This document shows positions 45,516 to 56,544 of a DNA stretch of 64,000 nt, piece after piece; the first letter of the stretch is position 1; every line of letters begins with the position of its first letter. Source of the DNA: Papio anubis (taxonomy: Eukaryota; Chordata; Mammalia; Primates; Cercopithecidae); the NCBI RefSeq assembly GCF_008728515.1, contig NC_044989.1, forward strand, positions 80,811,754 to 80,875,753. Reading direction: 5' to 3'. The notes beneath the pieces were generated by a model, which saw nothing but the letters and a program-made list of their open reading frames with translations, had not been told where the DNA came from and made no database searches. A program made the translations under genes and the position numbers.

Positions 45516-45694
45516 TTTTGGAGATTTATAATGTACATATACACTGAGAAACATACTTTGGGAAATTCTAAATTATAATATCAGGCCTTAGGGATGGAGG
45601 ATGTTTGAATTCTAGACATTTTTAATTAAAATTTGGTTATGGAAAATAAGAGTTTAACATGATAAAAGTGATAGGTGGTTACTTTGGATCAACT

Positions 45695-45735
45695 TTATTA
45701 TTATTACTATTATTATTATTTATTTATTTATTTAT
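45695..45735. repeat. TTA/TTTA microsatellite at an Alu tail
   Basis: Repeated tta then ttta units at the A-tail end of the antisense Alu. Probably grown from the poly-A tail and likely length-variable. Confidence 0.85.
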
Positions 45736-46020
45736 TGAGATGAAGTTTTGCTCTGTAGCCCAGGCTGGAGTGCAGTGGCGCGATCTCAGCTCACTGCAAG
45801 CTCCGCGTCCCAGGTTGATGCCATTCTCCTGCGTCAGCCTCCCAAGGAGCTGGGACTACAAGCGCCTGCCTCCATGCCGGGCTATTTTATTTTTGTAATT
45901 TTAGTAGAAACGGGGTTTCACCATATTAGCCAAGATGGTCTCGATCTCCTGACCTCATGATCCACCCGCCTCAACCTCCCAAAGTGCTGGGATTACAGGC
46001 ATGAGCCACCGCGCCCAGCC
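45703..46020 (-). mobile_element. Full-length Alu (AluY/S-like), antisense
   Basis: 'gagatgaagttttgctctgt', 'gcccaggctggagtgcagtg', then 'atgagccaccgcgcccagcc'. The target duplication is approximately aactttattatt (45691-45702) and gactttattatt (46021-46032). Confidence 0.93.
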
Positions 46021-46262
46021 GACTTTATTATTTTTTAAGGTCGAAAAATGGATACATTTTCATATGTCATGGCAGTCAGCTTGCTAAATACCATTTGCTT
46101 CCAAGTGATCCTGTCAAAGGCAATCCAGAAATGCATAATTACTATTGAGTCAATACTTATTTACCGAGTCTAATTATTTATTTTGTTGGCAGTCATTGTT
46201 CTTTCTAGCATTAGTTCTAAAGCTATTTGGTAAAATGTGGACAGTTCCAAAGTACAGGTATG

Positions 46263-46304
46263 GTATTCATTTGCTGGAGCTGCCATTAAAACATACCACA
46301 CACT
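46263..46304 (-). repeat. Old LTR-like repeat, first piece
   Basis: 'tattcatttgctggagctgc' and 'cattaaaacataccacacac' form the start of an antisense old LTR that resumes after the inserted Alu at 46605. Confidence 0.6.
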
Positions 46305-46604
46305 GGCCAGGTGCTGTGGCTTACGTCTGTAATCCCGGCACTTTGGGCAGCCGAGGTGGGCAGATCACCTGAGGTCGGGAGCTCGAGACCAGCCTGACCA
46401 ACATGGTGAAATCCCGTCTCTACTGAAAATACAAAAATCAGCCGGGTGTAGTGGTGGGTACCTGTAATCCCAGCTACTCGGGAGGCTGAGGCAAGAGAAT
46501 CGCTTGAACCTGGGAGGCAGAGGTTGCAGTCAGCCGAGATCACACCATTGCACTCCAGACTGGGCAACAAGAGCGAAACTCTGTCTCAAACAAACAAACA
46601 AAAC
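46305..46604 (+). mobile_element. Full-length Alu (AluS-like)
   Basis: Begins ggccaggtgctgtggcttac and ends 'gcgaaactctgtctcaaa' with caaa repeats. The flanks accacacact (46295-46304) and aacacacact (46605-46614) are a 10-bp target duplication with one mismatch. Confidence 0.94.
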
Positions 46605-46955
46605 AACACACACTGAGTGGCTTAAACAACAGAAGTTGATTTTCTCATGGCTCTGGAAACAAGGGATCCAAGACCAAAGTGTCAGCAATTTTGGTTTCTC
46701 CTAGGTCTCTCTTAGCTTACAGATGCCATCTCATTGCACCCTCACATGGTCTTTCCTCTATGCTCGCACATCCCTAGAGTCTCTTCCTGAGTCCAGTTTC
46801 TCTTTTATAAGGACACCAGTCAGATTGGATTAGGGCCCATCCTCATGGCTCCTCTGAACTTAATCACCTCTTTGAAGACCCTATCTCCTAATACAATGAT
46901 GGAGTTAGGGCTTCAACATATGAATTCTGGGAGAACACAATTTCACCCGTCACAA
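46605..46955 (-). repeat. Old LTR-like repeat, second piece
   Basis: 'gtggcttaaacaacagaagt', 'tctcttttataaggacacca', 'gaccctatctcctaatacaa', 'ggcttcaacatatgaattct'. These are the standard order of an antisense mammalian LTR of MaLR-like type. Confidence 0.65.
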
Positions 46956-47940
46956 ATGCCAACTGTTTTTTTGTTTTGTTTTTGTTTTTGTTTTTGAGAG
47001 AAGGAAGGCAGAAATACTTTCATATGTTTTGAAGGCTTTACATTTAATTTTTACTCATTATTTATGCCAATTATTGCATGCCCCAGAGATGAATTTTATG
47101 GTGGTCTAGGCCATCACTAATTATTTTGTTTCTGATACAGATTCTTTCACCTTATTTAAAAACATCTTCAGACCTTCCAAGTGTATTACATAAAGTGAAC
47201 CTGACTTCATCAGGGAGTTGCTCGAACTCTAGAGTCTGGTCCAGGCTGTTTCAGTCAGTTGAGATCCAACTAGCGATACTCCTCATTCCATCCATTCCTT
47301 TAGGTACTAGATGCAGAGTTGTGTGAGGTTTTCCCTCTACTGTAATTTATTCACCAAAGTCTATATCATTCCCCTCCAGGATTTGCAAAATCACAGAAGA
47401 CCTTGTTTGCTAAAAGGGCTCACAGTGAATGAAGGATGAGTATTACACCGACCACACCTTTTTGTGCGCTCTCTGAGAAATTTCATTTCCTAGCCTGAGC
47501 AGCTGCCATTTTCTGATGCAGCCTGTTGCCACTGCTGCTGAGAGAATAGGTATTTTTTAAATCCCTTTCTCTTTCTGATAATAAAATATTCACTGAAAAT
47601 TATATGAGTAAATAAAGTAGGAGTGGGAAATGAGGACAATAATCATATTGAATATATCATGTGATTATGAGCTAGACTTTCCCCAGTCTAAATAATTTTC
47701 TGACTACTTTAGGGTCTTTCGCCTGCTGCACCAACTACAGTCAGGTCATCCTATTACATGGAGTGATTTACCCTGTCGACAAAGACAGTCGGGAAAAATT
47801 CATCATCAATTTATTTTTCACTTCCCCTGCTGCATTTTAATGTTAAGATATTTGAAAAAAAGTTGGAGGTTGTATGAAGAAATGAAGCATTGGCGATAGC
47901 TGCACTTGACATTAACATCTAATGTTTAGAAGGTAGTTTT
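46956..47940. other. Intronic sequence, unassigned
   Basis: A T/G-rich patch at 46966-46996. No gene is recognised. Confidence 0.4.
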
Positions 47941-48254
47941 GTTTTGTTTTGTTTTGACTTTGAGACAGAGTCTCACTCTGTCTCCCAGGCTACAGGCTGG
48001 AGTACAGTGGTGCCATCTCAGCTCACTGCAACCTCTGCCTCCAGGGTTCAAGTGATTCTCCTGTCTCAGCCTCCTGAGTAGCTGGAATTACAGGAGCATA
48101 CCAACATGCCTGGCTAAATTTTGTATTTTTTTTTAGTAGAGAAGGGGTTTCGCCATGTTGGCCAGGCTGCTCTTGAATTCCTGGCCTTAGGTGATCTGCC
48201 TGCCTTGGCCTCCCAAAGTGCTGGGATTACAGGCGTGAGCTACGACGCCAGGCC
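47941..48254 (-). mobile_element. Full-length Alu (AluS-like), antisense
   Basis: A gttttgttttg tail, then 'gagacagagtctcactctgt', ending 'gtgagctacgacgccaggcc'. Diverged target duplication, ttagaaggtagtttt (47926-47940) and ttataaggtattttt (48255-48269). A small duplication around 'ggctacaggctggag' is present near the tail end. Confidence 0.93.
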
Positions 48255-48424
48255 TTATAAGGTATTTTTATACGTTTGTATTGCATGGTTTTATATTATT
48301 CGAAAACACTTTCATCAATATATACTTGGTCCTTGGAACATCTCAGTGAGGAAGCTAAGGCAAATTTCTTTTCTAAGAAATGTGACATTACCAGTTGGTA
48401 ACAGACATGATTCTGGAGTCCAAA

Positions 48425-48715
48425 TTAACTGAGCATCTACTGTGTGCCAACAGTATTCTGAATATGTGAGATGTGTCAGTGAATAAAACACAGATCTCTA
48501 CCCTTGGGGAGCTTAATTCTAATTATAGAAGGCAGATAATAAACAATAGACAAAATAAATATATAGCTTATTTAATAGAAGATGACAAGTGCTTTGGAAA
48601 AAGGAAAAAGAGAGCAGTAAGGGAGGTTGAGATACAGGGTTGCAGTTTCAAGTAGGGTGGTCAGAAGAGGTTATATTGAGAAAGTGGCATTTAAGCAAAG
48701 TTTGGAAAGGAGTGA
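48425..48715 (-). repeat. L2 LINE, antisense
   Basis: 'gagcatctactgtgtgccaa', 'cccttggggagcttaattct', 'agggtggtcagaagaggtta' and 'gtggcatttaagcaaagttt' are the reverse complement of the L2 3' region in proper order. Confidence 0.82.
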
Positions 48716-51700
48716 TTTTGGTGTTTAGTAATTTGCTCACTGTCTCTCTGCCACCTATTTATTGGTTATAGCATAATTACCCAAATGACCTGCAAGTATT
48801 TGCTCAGAAATCTTAATAGCCGTGGAGTGATTAGAAAGAACAATGGACATTGGCCTGGACTTCAAAAAAATGACAATGTGAAGTAGGAGTAGTCCACCTT
48901 GAGTCTTGGTAAGCAGAAAATTGCAATACCTTTTTTAGGACAAGTGAGTTTCACAGTTTTAAGAAAATCTTAGAACTGGACAAGTAAATGGTGTTTCTGC
49001 TGAGTTCATGGCTATCATGGGCTAATCGGTATGCCTTCTAAGATGCCCATCTGCATATTTGGGCTTAGGACTGCTCACACATTGAGACGAAGTTAGACTT
49101 CTGTTTGCCCATAAGACTGTTCCTTACAGGCTTTACTATGATCATTGCAGATCCAGCTCCTTACTGGATAAAGTTGATGAAGAATAAAGAAAGGAAGGTA
49201 GAACTTTACGGGGGAATCAGGTGTTCAGCTGAGCAGTGAAAAGAAGGCATTGGGGAATTTGTGATCTAAATGCTATCAAAGCATATATGACATCTCTTAG
49301 GGGGATTCTTTATTCTGTGACATAAAATTCCACTCCGTGATCTGACATTATTCCAAGTAGGTGGGGCGGAATAGACTAAGTAATCTTAGTAATAGACAAC
49401 CCTGACCCTCAATGGCTTAAGATAGCATAGACTTAATTTTCCTTCATAACTTTCCATTGAGAGTCCTGGGGTTACTTGGAAGCACCTGTTTCTCTTCGCC
49501 ATCCTTACTGCAAGACTGATGAAGCAGCCGCTATCTGGAATTTGCCAGTATTTGTGGCTGAGACAAACAATGTGGCCAAACATGCACTAGCTTCTAAAGC
49601 TTTCATTGGAAAATGGCGCATGCTTCCCCTAACATTCCATGGACTAAGGAAAGTTTACCTGGACAGAATGATGTTCAAGTACTTGTGGGAGTAAATCCTA
49701 CCTGGTGGCTGGAAGGAGAAAGAGCCAGGATATTTGTGAACTGTGTAGGGATTCACACAGTGGGTAAAATTTTGAAGTTTCTGTCTACCCCGAGACTTCA
49801 AAAAAAATTATTGGCAAAGTTGCTTTTTGCTATTTGATGAGGTGTCCTTTTGCTGTTCAGACTGGACATTTGATTCCTCTTGTGGAATTCTTCATTTTTC
49901 AGGAAGGAGTAGGGCAGAACCAACTTGTGCAACTATTTGAAGTTGAAGAGATGCTATTTAAGGTCAACATATGACAGTTTTGTTGTTAGTTTTGTTGACA
50001 GTATACTCATACTTTTATAATGAAGTCGTTTTCTCAGAAGCTCATGTTGGGTTGCAAAAAATATATATAAAAGCAGTCTTATCTTTCACAGAGGAAACTT
50101 TTAAAAATTATAATTCTTATGCCACAGGCAACACTGTTGTTTTTGATCTCCATAACTTCTGTTATGCAACTTCAAGATATTAGGTTCTATAGCTTCTGAG
50201 AAGGGCTCATGAGGGTAGACAGGTCTGAAAATATAATATGTTAGGCAAGTAATGTGTTTAGTAAAGAAATGGAGACAGAATGGGGAGCCAAGGAGATGTC
50301 AAAGGTCACAAAAGAAGTAAGTTGAGCCCAAAGATTACATAAAATAGGAGAGGTCAAGCTGTTCTGAAAGGCCTGATTCAAAAGAGGCAAGAGGCGGGAA
50401 ACTCAGTCAGTAGCACTGAGGAGCAGTGCCCTAGGAAAATGAGCCATTTTCCTAGGGCAAAAGGCAGAAGCCAGACAAAAGGGAGACTCTAGTCTTTCAG
50501 GCAGTCCTTCATGGAGAGATGGCATTATTCTTCTTCTGCATCTTTCTTTACTTGCAGAGGACTGACTCTAAGAGAACTAGTAGCCTGCAAAAGACGTTTG
50601 TATATTCTTGTAACAGGTTCATGCATATGACAACTGCTCATTTATTTCTCTACAAAGCATATATATCAGCATGTCTTCACATGGGCCGTCCTTGTGCTTC
50701 TCCTCCACTGATTAGCCCATATCTCAAGTTCAGCCTTTCTAAGTGATTCCCCTTTAGGCCTCCCTTTGGGGCAGTATAGTGATGTGGTCAGTGGGCATTC
50801 ATGAGTCTATTCTCAGAACTCTCAGTTAATTGATGTGTTGTGCTCCAGGGTGGGCCAGAAGGCAGGAGCAATAGATCAGTGTCTTCTTAGTTGTATTGTC
50901 CAGCCATCTGGACCTTATAGAGAATTCACTGCCCGGAACACAGGACCATCGTCTAAAAACTGATTACTCCAAACCAGCCATGAGCCACTTAGCAAGTGCT
51001 CACATCTCATGCCCTTTCAACACACATGCAGTGACCCCCATCATCAGTGGAACCTGACTCCATCTTGCTTTTGTTCCTTAATACATGAACCACTTCTATT
51101 TCCAAGAAGCTACCATTCCTTCCCAATACCATGGCTTAAGCAAGAGGATGATCCATTGGATGATAGAATTTTAGGCCATTAATATACTGTCTCTGTCGTT
51201 TTTTCCCCTCTCTGTTTCCTGTATGTTAAATGGAGGAACTAATACATTCCCCTCTTTTGGAAGACAAGAGAATAATTGAATGAGTTTAAATATTTAAACC
51301 ACTTCCCCTGCCAAACAAAACACCAGCATGAGTGGCCTCAGAGAAAGCCCTAGACTAAGGTTCCCATCATTGTTGCCATCATCCTCATCTTCTTTTCTCT
51401 TATTAAGTAATCTCCAGATAGCTCAGAGCAGAAAACAAAGGGACCTTAGCTCTGACTGGAATCAAGAATTTTCCTTTCTGTTTCTCCCCTGCATCTCCTA
51501 AATACCCACCAGAGTCTGGCAGTGAGAGGGGCCTGCAATAAGAAACTGAAGCGCATGCTTTTTCCTTCACCTTTTTAAAATCTTCCTTTAGGATCTGCAA
51601 TTGGTGGGAAGATGAATTTGCAGGCCTGAGGTGTTAAAAACCAAACTGAATAAAGGCAGCCTTCCCGTGGAACCAAAGTTCACTTAATCGTGCCTTGGGC

Positions 51701-51930
51701 CTGGGTGAACACAAGTGCTATTCTTTAGAGTTGACTCAGGGAAGCGATGCTTGCTTTTATAAGATTGGAAAACAAAGATGGAAGCAAAACAACTCTTCTT
51801 CACCCCAGTTATGTAGGCCAGCTTTAGAATGGAGAACAAGGTGTGATTTTCAACCCATAATAGGATTAATTCAAACTGACACAGCAAGGAAATCCATTTT
51901 TCAGGCTGCCATTTATTTCTTTTCTCTTAT
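48716..51930. other. Long repeat-poor intronic stretch
   Basis: About 3.2 kb with no recognised Alu, LTR or L1 and no exon. It includes the hairpin at 50427-50459. Confidence 0.4.
50427..50459. repeat. Perfect hairpin, 15-bp arms and 3-nt loop
   Basis: tgccctaggaaaatg (50427-50441) and cattttcctagggca (50445-50459) are exact reverse complements around a loop agc. Confidence 0.95.
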
Positions 51931-51934
51931 CAGT

Positions 51935-52070
51935 CAATCACAAATATTTATTGAGCACTGCCTGTGACCTCAGCATCGAAGGGGAAACAGAATAAGCACA
52001 AGAGATGACCTCTGCTTTTACCATTTAACATTTCCTTGGGGGAGACAAAGCTAACATTCATGGTCTTATA
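51935..52070 (-). repeat. L2-like LINE, antisense
   Basis: 'aaatatttattgagcactgc' then 'acagaataagcacaagagat' and 'gacctctgcttttaccattt' correspond to antisense L2. Confidence 0.65.
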
Positions 52071-52124
52071 CAAAGAATCAGGAGATCTGTGGTCTTGTCA
52101 CAGTCGGTTGAGTAGTATAGTGTG

Positions 52125-52340
52125 TGGTTAAGTGTAGAATGCCCTGGAACTGGGCTCTCAGAGTTATAAAATAAGGCACTGTCGTTAATTAACAGTGAAT
52201 CCTTGAGAGAATCCTATACCTTTCATCAATTTTTCTCATCTGTAAAAAAGAAGTTAATAATAGTGCCCAACTCAAAGACTTGTCAAGAGCTTAAAGTTAA
52301 AACTTGGCTAGCATTATATTTGTGGCACATTAAGTATGAG
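52125..52340 (+). repeat. MIR SINE
   Basis: 'gtggttaagtgtagaatgcc', 'ctggaactgggctctcagag', 'tttttctcatctgtaaaaaa', 'aatagtgcccaactcaaaga'. Confidence 0.75.
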
Positions 52341-52344
52341 ATAT

Positions 52345-52983
52345 AATTCATTTAATATTTCAGACGAGCCTTTGAAAATCTCTGGGACAGAAAAGAGACC
52401 AGACTTGTGTTATATATTTCCTGTGCCCTAGAGACCAAATGGGGCACATCACATATGCATTTTTATACGTCCCCACTAATGCCTTGTGAAGTGGGTTAGG
52501 GAGAAATGAATAGGTTAAAATCATTTTGTAAAATATGCTATTAGGTAAGAGACAAAGCTTGGTTCAAACTCTGATCTGAGTCAAAATCCTGTGCACTTTC
52601 TACTCTCCCATAGCATCTCTGAATCTCAATTTCCCACGTGAGAAAATATTGGGATAGATCAAATGGGCTCTGAGTTCAGCTCTAAATTTTTGATTCCAAG
52701 TCATCCAATCTTCTAGTAAACCTGAATTTTAGATCAAGGGCAATAAGGATGGGAGCACTGCATTCACAAGAGATTTTTAGAAGTATTAATTAGGCCTTGA
52801 AGAACCAGTAGAATCTGTTTATATGAAAAGAAGGGAGAATACTTCTGCTAGGCATAAATATGAGAACAATGGTGGGAATGACAGGTAGGGAAGACAATAC
52901 AAAAAATTATCCCTACCAAGAGGAGGCTGCTACTGAGGAAAGGTTGGAGACAGGACTGTTTTCCTTCCTAATACCTTAATCCA
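52345..52983. other. Intronic sequence, unassigned
   Basis: A short MIR/L2-like phrase may occur near 52480-52620. No gene. Confidence 0.35.
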
Positions 52984-53064
52984 CAGTTTCTCAATATCAG
53001 CACTATTGACATTTTAAGCCAGATAACTCTTTCTCCTGGGGCCTGTCCTATGAATTGTCGGATG
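52984..53064 (+). mobile_element. MER5A-like transposon, first half, interrupted by an LTR
   Basis: 'cagtttctcaatatcagcac' then 'tattgacattttaagccaga' and 'ggcctgtcctatgaattgtc' are the MER5A 5' half. The element resumes at about 53429. Confidence 0.85.
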
Positions 53065-53428
53065 CTGATAGGGGCTGAATTGCTCCCCCTCCCCTCTGAT
53101 ACGTATGTTGAAGTTTTAGGCCCCAGTATGATAATATGTGGAGATAGAGCCTCTGGGAGATAAGGTTTAGATGAGGTCATGAGGGCGGGTCCCCTATGAT
53201 GTGATTAGTGTCCTAATAGGAAGAGACATGAGAGTTTATTTTCTCTCTACCTTGTGAGGACATAGCAAGAAGATGGTCATGGAAACCATTAAGAAGGCCC
53301 TCACCAGAACCCAACTATGCTGGCACCCTGGACTTCCAGCCTTTCAAACTGCAAGAAAATTAAGTTCTGTTGTTTAAGCCACCCAGACTGTAGTATGACA
53401 TTTGTTATGGCAGCCCAAGCAGACTAAG
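53065..53428 (+). mobile_element. MLT-like MaLR LTR inserted in MER5A
   Basis: 'gatagagcctctgggagata', 'atgaggtcatgagggcgggt', 'cctcaccagaacccaactat', 'ggcaccctggacttccagcc', 'gttgtttaagccacccagac', 'cagcccaagcagactaa'. About 364 bp; solo LTR. Target duplication not clear. Confidence 0.82.
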
Positions 53429-53592
53429 CTGTTTAGCAGCATCCCTGGCCTCTCCTCACTAGATGCCATTAGCAGGCACTCAGTTATGACAACCAAAAAT
53501 ATATCCACACGTTGCCCAATGCACCCTGGGGATAAGTCACCTCAAGTTATCTCAAGTTCACAATTTGAGAAGATCATTTTGGGAACCACTGT
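53429..53592 (+). mobile_element. MER5A-like transposon, second half
   Basis: 'gtttagcagcatccctggcc', 'actagatgccattagcaggc', 'atgacaaccaaaaatatatc', ending 'ttgggaaccactgt'. It completes the element begun at 52984. Confidence 0.87.
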
Positions 53593-53647
53593 CTTAACCT
53601 TATCCTAATTCTAATTTAGGCCATAAACTTCATTATCTGCAAGTTTA

Positions 53648-53983
53648 GGTTTTATGTTTATCTCTTTGTGGATTTTTTGTTTGTTTGTTTGTTTGTTTTT
53701 GAGACAGAGTGTTGTCCTGTCATCCAGGCTGGAGTGCAGTGGCACAATCATGGTTCACTGCAGCCTCGACCTCCCAGGCTCAAGTGATCCTCCCACCTCA
53801 GCTTTCCAAGTAGCTGGGACTATAGGCGTGCACCACCATGCCTGGCTAATTTTTGTATTTTTTTGTAGTGATGGGGTTTCGCCATGTTGTCCAGGCTGGT
53901 CTCAAACTCCTGAGCTTAAGCGATCTACCACCTTGGGCTTTCAAAATGCTGGCATTATAGGTGTGTGCCACTGTGCTCGGCCC
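53648..53983 (-). mobile_element. Alu (AluJ/S-like), antisense, with extra sequence beyond the A-tail
   Basis: Alu body from 'gagacagagtgttgtcctgt' to 'gtgccactgtgctcggcc' (53700-53982), with a (gttt)n tail at 53677-53699. The likely target duplication, cattatctgcaagttta (53631-53647) and cattatttgcaagctta (53984-54000), leaves about 26 nt of non-Alu sequence between tail and duplication. Confidence 0.9.
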
Positions 53984-54032
53984 CATTATTTGCAAGCTTA
54001 ATATTGCTGCTTTAGATTTATGTTTGCCTAAT

Positions 54033-54222
54033 ATGGTTCTCAAACTTTCCTTTGTATAAGAATCACCAAGGGGAACATATTAAAATGCAGATACTTAGTC
54101 TTCTGTCCACTAAAACCTTGGTGTAGTGGTCTGCATTAGAACCCACAAATTTGATTTTTAACAAGCTCCTAACTCAGGTGATTCTCACACAGTCTAGGGA
54201 CCCCTACTTTGAGAAACACTGA
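54033..54222 (+). mobile_element. MER20-like hAT DNA transposon fossil
   Basis: 'tggttctcaaactttccttt', 'aagaatcaccaaggggaaca', 'ctcaggtgattctcacacag', ending 'actttgagaaacactga'. The two ends form inverted repeats. Confidence 0.78.
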
Positions 54223-54339
54223 CATAGTTGCTATAGTCAGTGTCAATCTTGACCTTGCATGCATAGTAGAAAGACAGTGGCCTTGGGAACAAATAATTAT
54301 GGATTTAATCCTTTATTTTTTATTTACTTGGGATTGTAA

Positions 54340-54585
54340 AGTGAGCTGGCTAAGCATGTAGCCTCCAAGATCAGATGCCCCAGTTTCAAAGGCTGGCTTC
54401 GTCACTTACAGGATGTGTAGCACTGGGTGAATTACTCAGCATTTCTATGCCTGGGCTTCCTTACCTGTAAAATGGGGAATATTGTCAGTGCCCGCCTCAT
54501 ACATTGGCATTATGTATGACTGGATATATGGCAAAACACTTGTAATTGTTCCTGCATAATGTGTTCAATAAATGTTTGGTGGTAG
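54340..54585 (+). repeat. MIR SINE
   Basis: 'aagcatgtagcctccaagat', 'ggctggcttcgtcacttaca', 'gggcttccttacctgtaaaa', 'tggggaatattgtcagtgcc', 'gttcaataaatgtttggtgg'. Nearly full length. Confidence 0.88.
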
Positions 54586-54589
54586 AGGC

Positions 54590-55670
54590 AAAGGTTAATT
54601 AAAAATAGGAAGTGTGAACTGTTGCCATAGCAGCCTTGTAAGGGCATTCTTGACTCTGTTAATAATTCTTGATGCACTTAGCACAGGATTTTTCTGACTC
54701 TAGAGCTCCTATGAGTGACTTGGGAAGTTTGTAGAATGCATGTTCCCAGCTTCCTCCCCCCAGGGAGACTAATTCATTTTGCCTCAGGTGAGGTTTAGGT
54801 CTGCATGTTTATAAAGCTATCCAGATGAATATGATACAACCAACTCAGATACCACACATAGAAACACACTGTCTTGAAGAAAATAGCTTGTACTGTGTGC
54901 ACACTCGACCTGCTTTTTACATTGATCTATTCAAGTGATAGACTGTATTCTAGAATATAATCTGTAAGTCTCTTCTCCACTGAATATCCCATATAGATGT
55001 GATTACAAAACATAGCATGAATTTCTTGTTTTCGGATTTGATACTTATCAAGCATTCTCTTTAGCTTCTAGCTTTCTTTGATTTCCTTGGAAGTTTTCCA
55101 AATTGTGTTCTGAAAAAAAAAAAAAAAATCACATAAGGCTTTTTAAGGGAGGAAGAAGACATTTCAGAAAGAATGTCACCTAGACTTAAAACCCTTTTCA
55201 ACAGGACAGTTCAACAAGTTGGGTTGTGAACTTGAGAAAATTAATTTTTGGAAATTCTTAAAGTAGTACAGATGCCTAGTAAGGCAAAAATCTAGTAGTG
55301 TAGAATACTAAAGACCTGTCAGTATACATTTTCATTTCATCTTTATTCCTATTCTTTGGTGAAAATAAAATTTTTTGAACAGAAAATTATTTTCTCCTTA
55401 GGGTTTTTCAAGGAAAAACAAGGATTTTGCTTGTTAAAAAAAGAAGGCAAATGTATTCTGATTGCACCAACATTTCTTAACATGCACTCCTAACTCTCCA
55501 GCTCTTTTCCCCATAAATCTTATGAGAATTATGACCACCATGAATATGTTCACTATCAAAATCAAAGACTTTGCCAAAAATAGATAGAACTTAAGTGTTC
55601 CTCCAGTTAAATGGTGATCTTATCACTGTGCTTGCTGTCATTTTTATTGTAATACAGTGGAATATTTTAG
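54590..55670. other. Intronic sequence, unassigned
   Basis: An A-run at 55113-55128. No gene is recognised. Confidence 0.35.
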
Positions 55671-55674
55671 AAGG

Positions 55675-55855
55675 GAATGGTTAGTAGTCCAAATTTTCTT
55701 CTGCAAGAACTAGAGAACTTCAAAAACTCCAAGCCTGGGTCTCACCCCTAGAGATGCTCATTCAGTCTGGGATGGGGCCTGGGTGTCACTAATTTGAAGT
55801 CCTTCAGGTGATACTAAGGTACAGCCAGGGCTCAGAACACCAGCTACACTATTTG
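55675..55855 (-). mobile_element. Possible MER5/MER20-type fossil
   Basis: 'gggtctcacccctagagatg' and 'ctcattcagtctgggatggg' followed by 'gtccttcaggtgatactaag' resemble the middle of MER-type hAT elements. The ends are poorly preserved. Confidence 0.5.
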
Positions 55856-55878
55856 CACAAGTCTTCTTTCTTGTTAGC

Positions 55879-55918
55879 ATTTATTTATTTATTCATTTAT
55901 TTATTTATTTATTTATTG
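55879..55918. repeat. (TTTA)n microsatellite
   Basis: About ten tandem ttta units with one ttca interruption. No Alu body is attached. Confidence 0.93.
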
Positions 55919-55919
55919 T

Positions 55920-56365
55920 TTCCCTGAATATCTTAGGACTGATTTTTTACAGGGTTATGCTCTTAGTAGGCAAGGAGCTGATAAAATATCATGTATCCCA
56001 AGAGGCTTTATATTAGCAGCATCTTCAGAAAACCTAGAACTTAAATAATAATGGTCAAATGGTGGCTTAACAGGGCAGCAATATTGCCTTCATTTCCCCA
56101 ACTCTCCTTCCTTTCCTCCTTTCTCTCCATCTTTTCCTTCATTAATTTTAAAGGCAATTCTTAAGGCATTCACACTCAAATTTCTGCCATACATTTGATT
56201 ACCTACCTGTAGAGCTGATGCTAGGGGTCATGCTTTCTAAGGCATAGTCCTATGTATCCCAACACTGACGGTATGGGTTTGTACATATAGTCTGAAATGT
56301 CTGATTAGTTACCTACAATCAGTATCAGCCTGCTTAAGATATTGGGAGACCTAGAAGCAAAAATA
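55920..56365. other. Intronic sequence, unassigned
   Basis: Contains a C/T-rich patch at 56096-56140. No gene. Confidence 0.35.
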
Positions 56366-56540
56366 GGCCAGGTGCAGTGGCTTAGGCCTGTAATCCTAGC
56401 ACTCTGAGAGGCTGAGGCAGGAGCATCACTTGAGCCCAAGAGTTTGAGGTTGCAATGAGCTATGATCAGTCACACCACTGCACTCCAGCCTGGATGACAG
56501 AGCAAGACCTTAGTCTCTAAAATTAAATAAATACATACAT
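56366..56540 (+). mobile_element. Monomeric Alu ancestor (FRAM-like)
   Basis: Single arm only: 'ggccaggtgcagtggcttag' through 'gcccaagagtttgaggttgc', 'actgcactccagcctggatg', then an A-rich taaa/taca tail. The arm includes the right-arm-type insertion, which fits a free right monomer. Confidence 0.85.
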
Positions 56541-56544
56541 CGAT

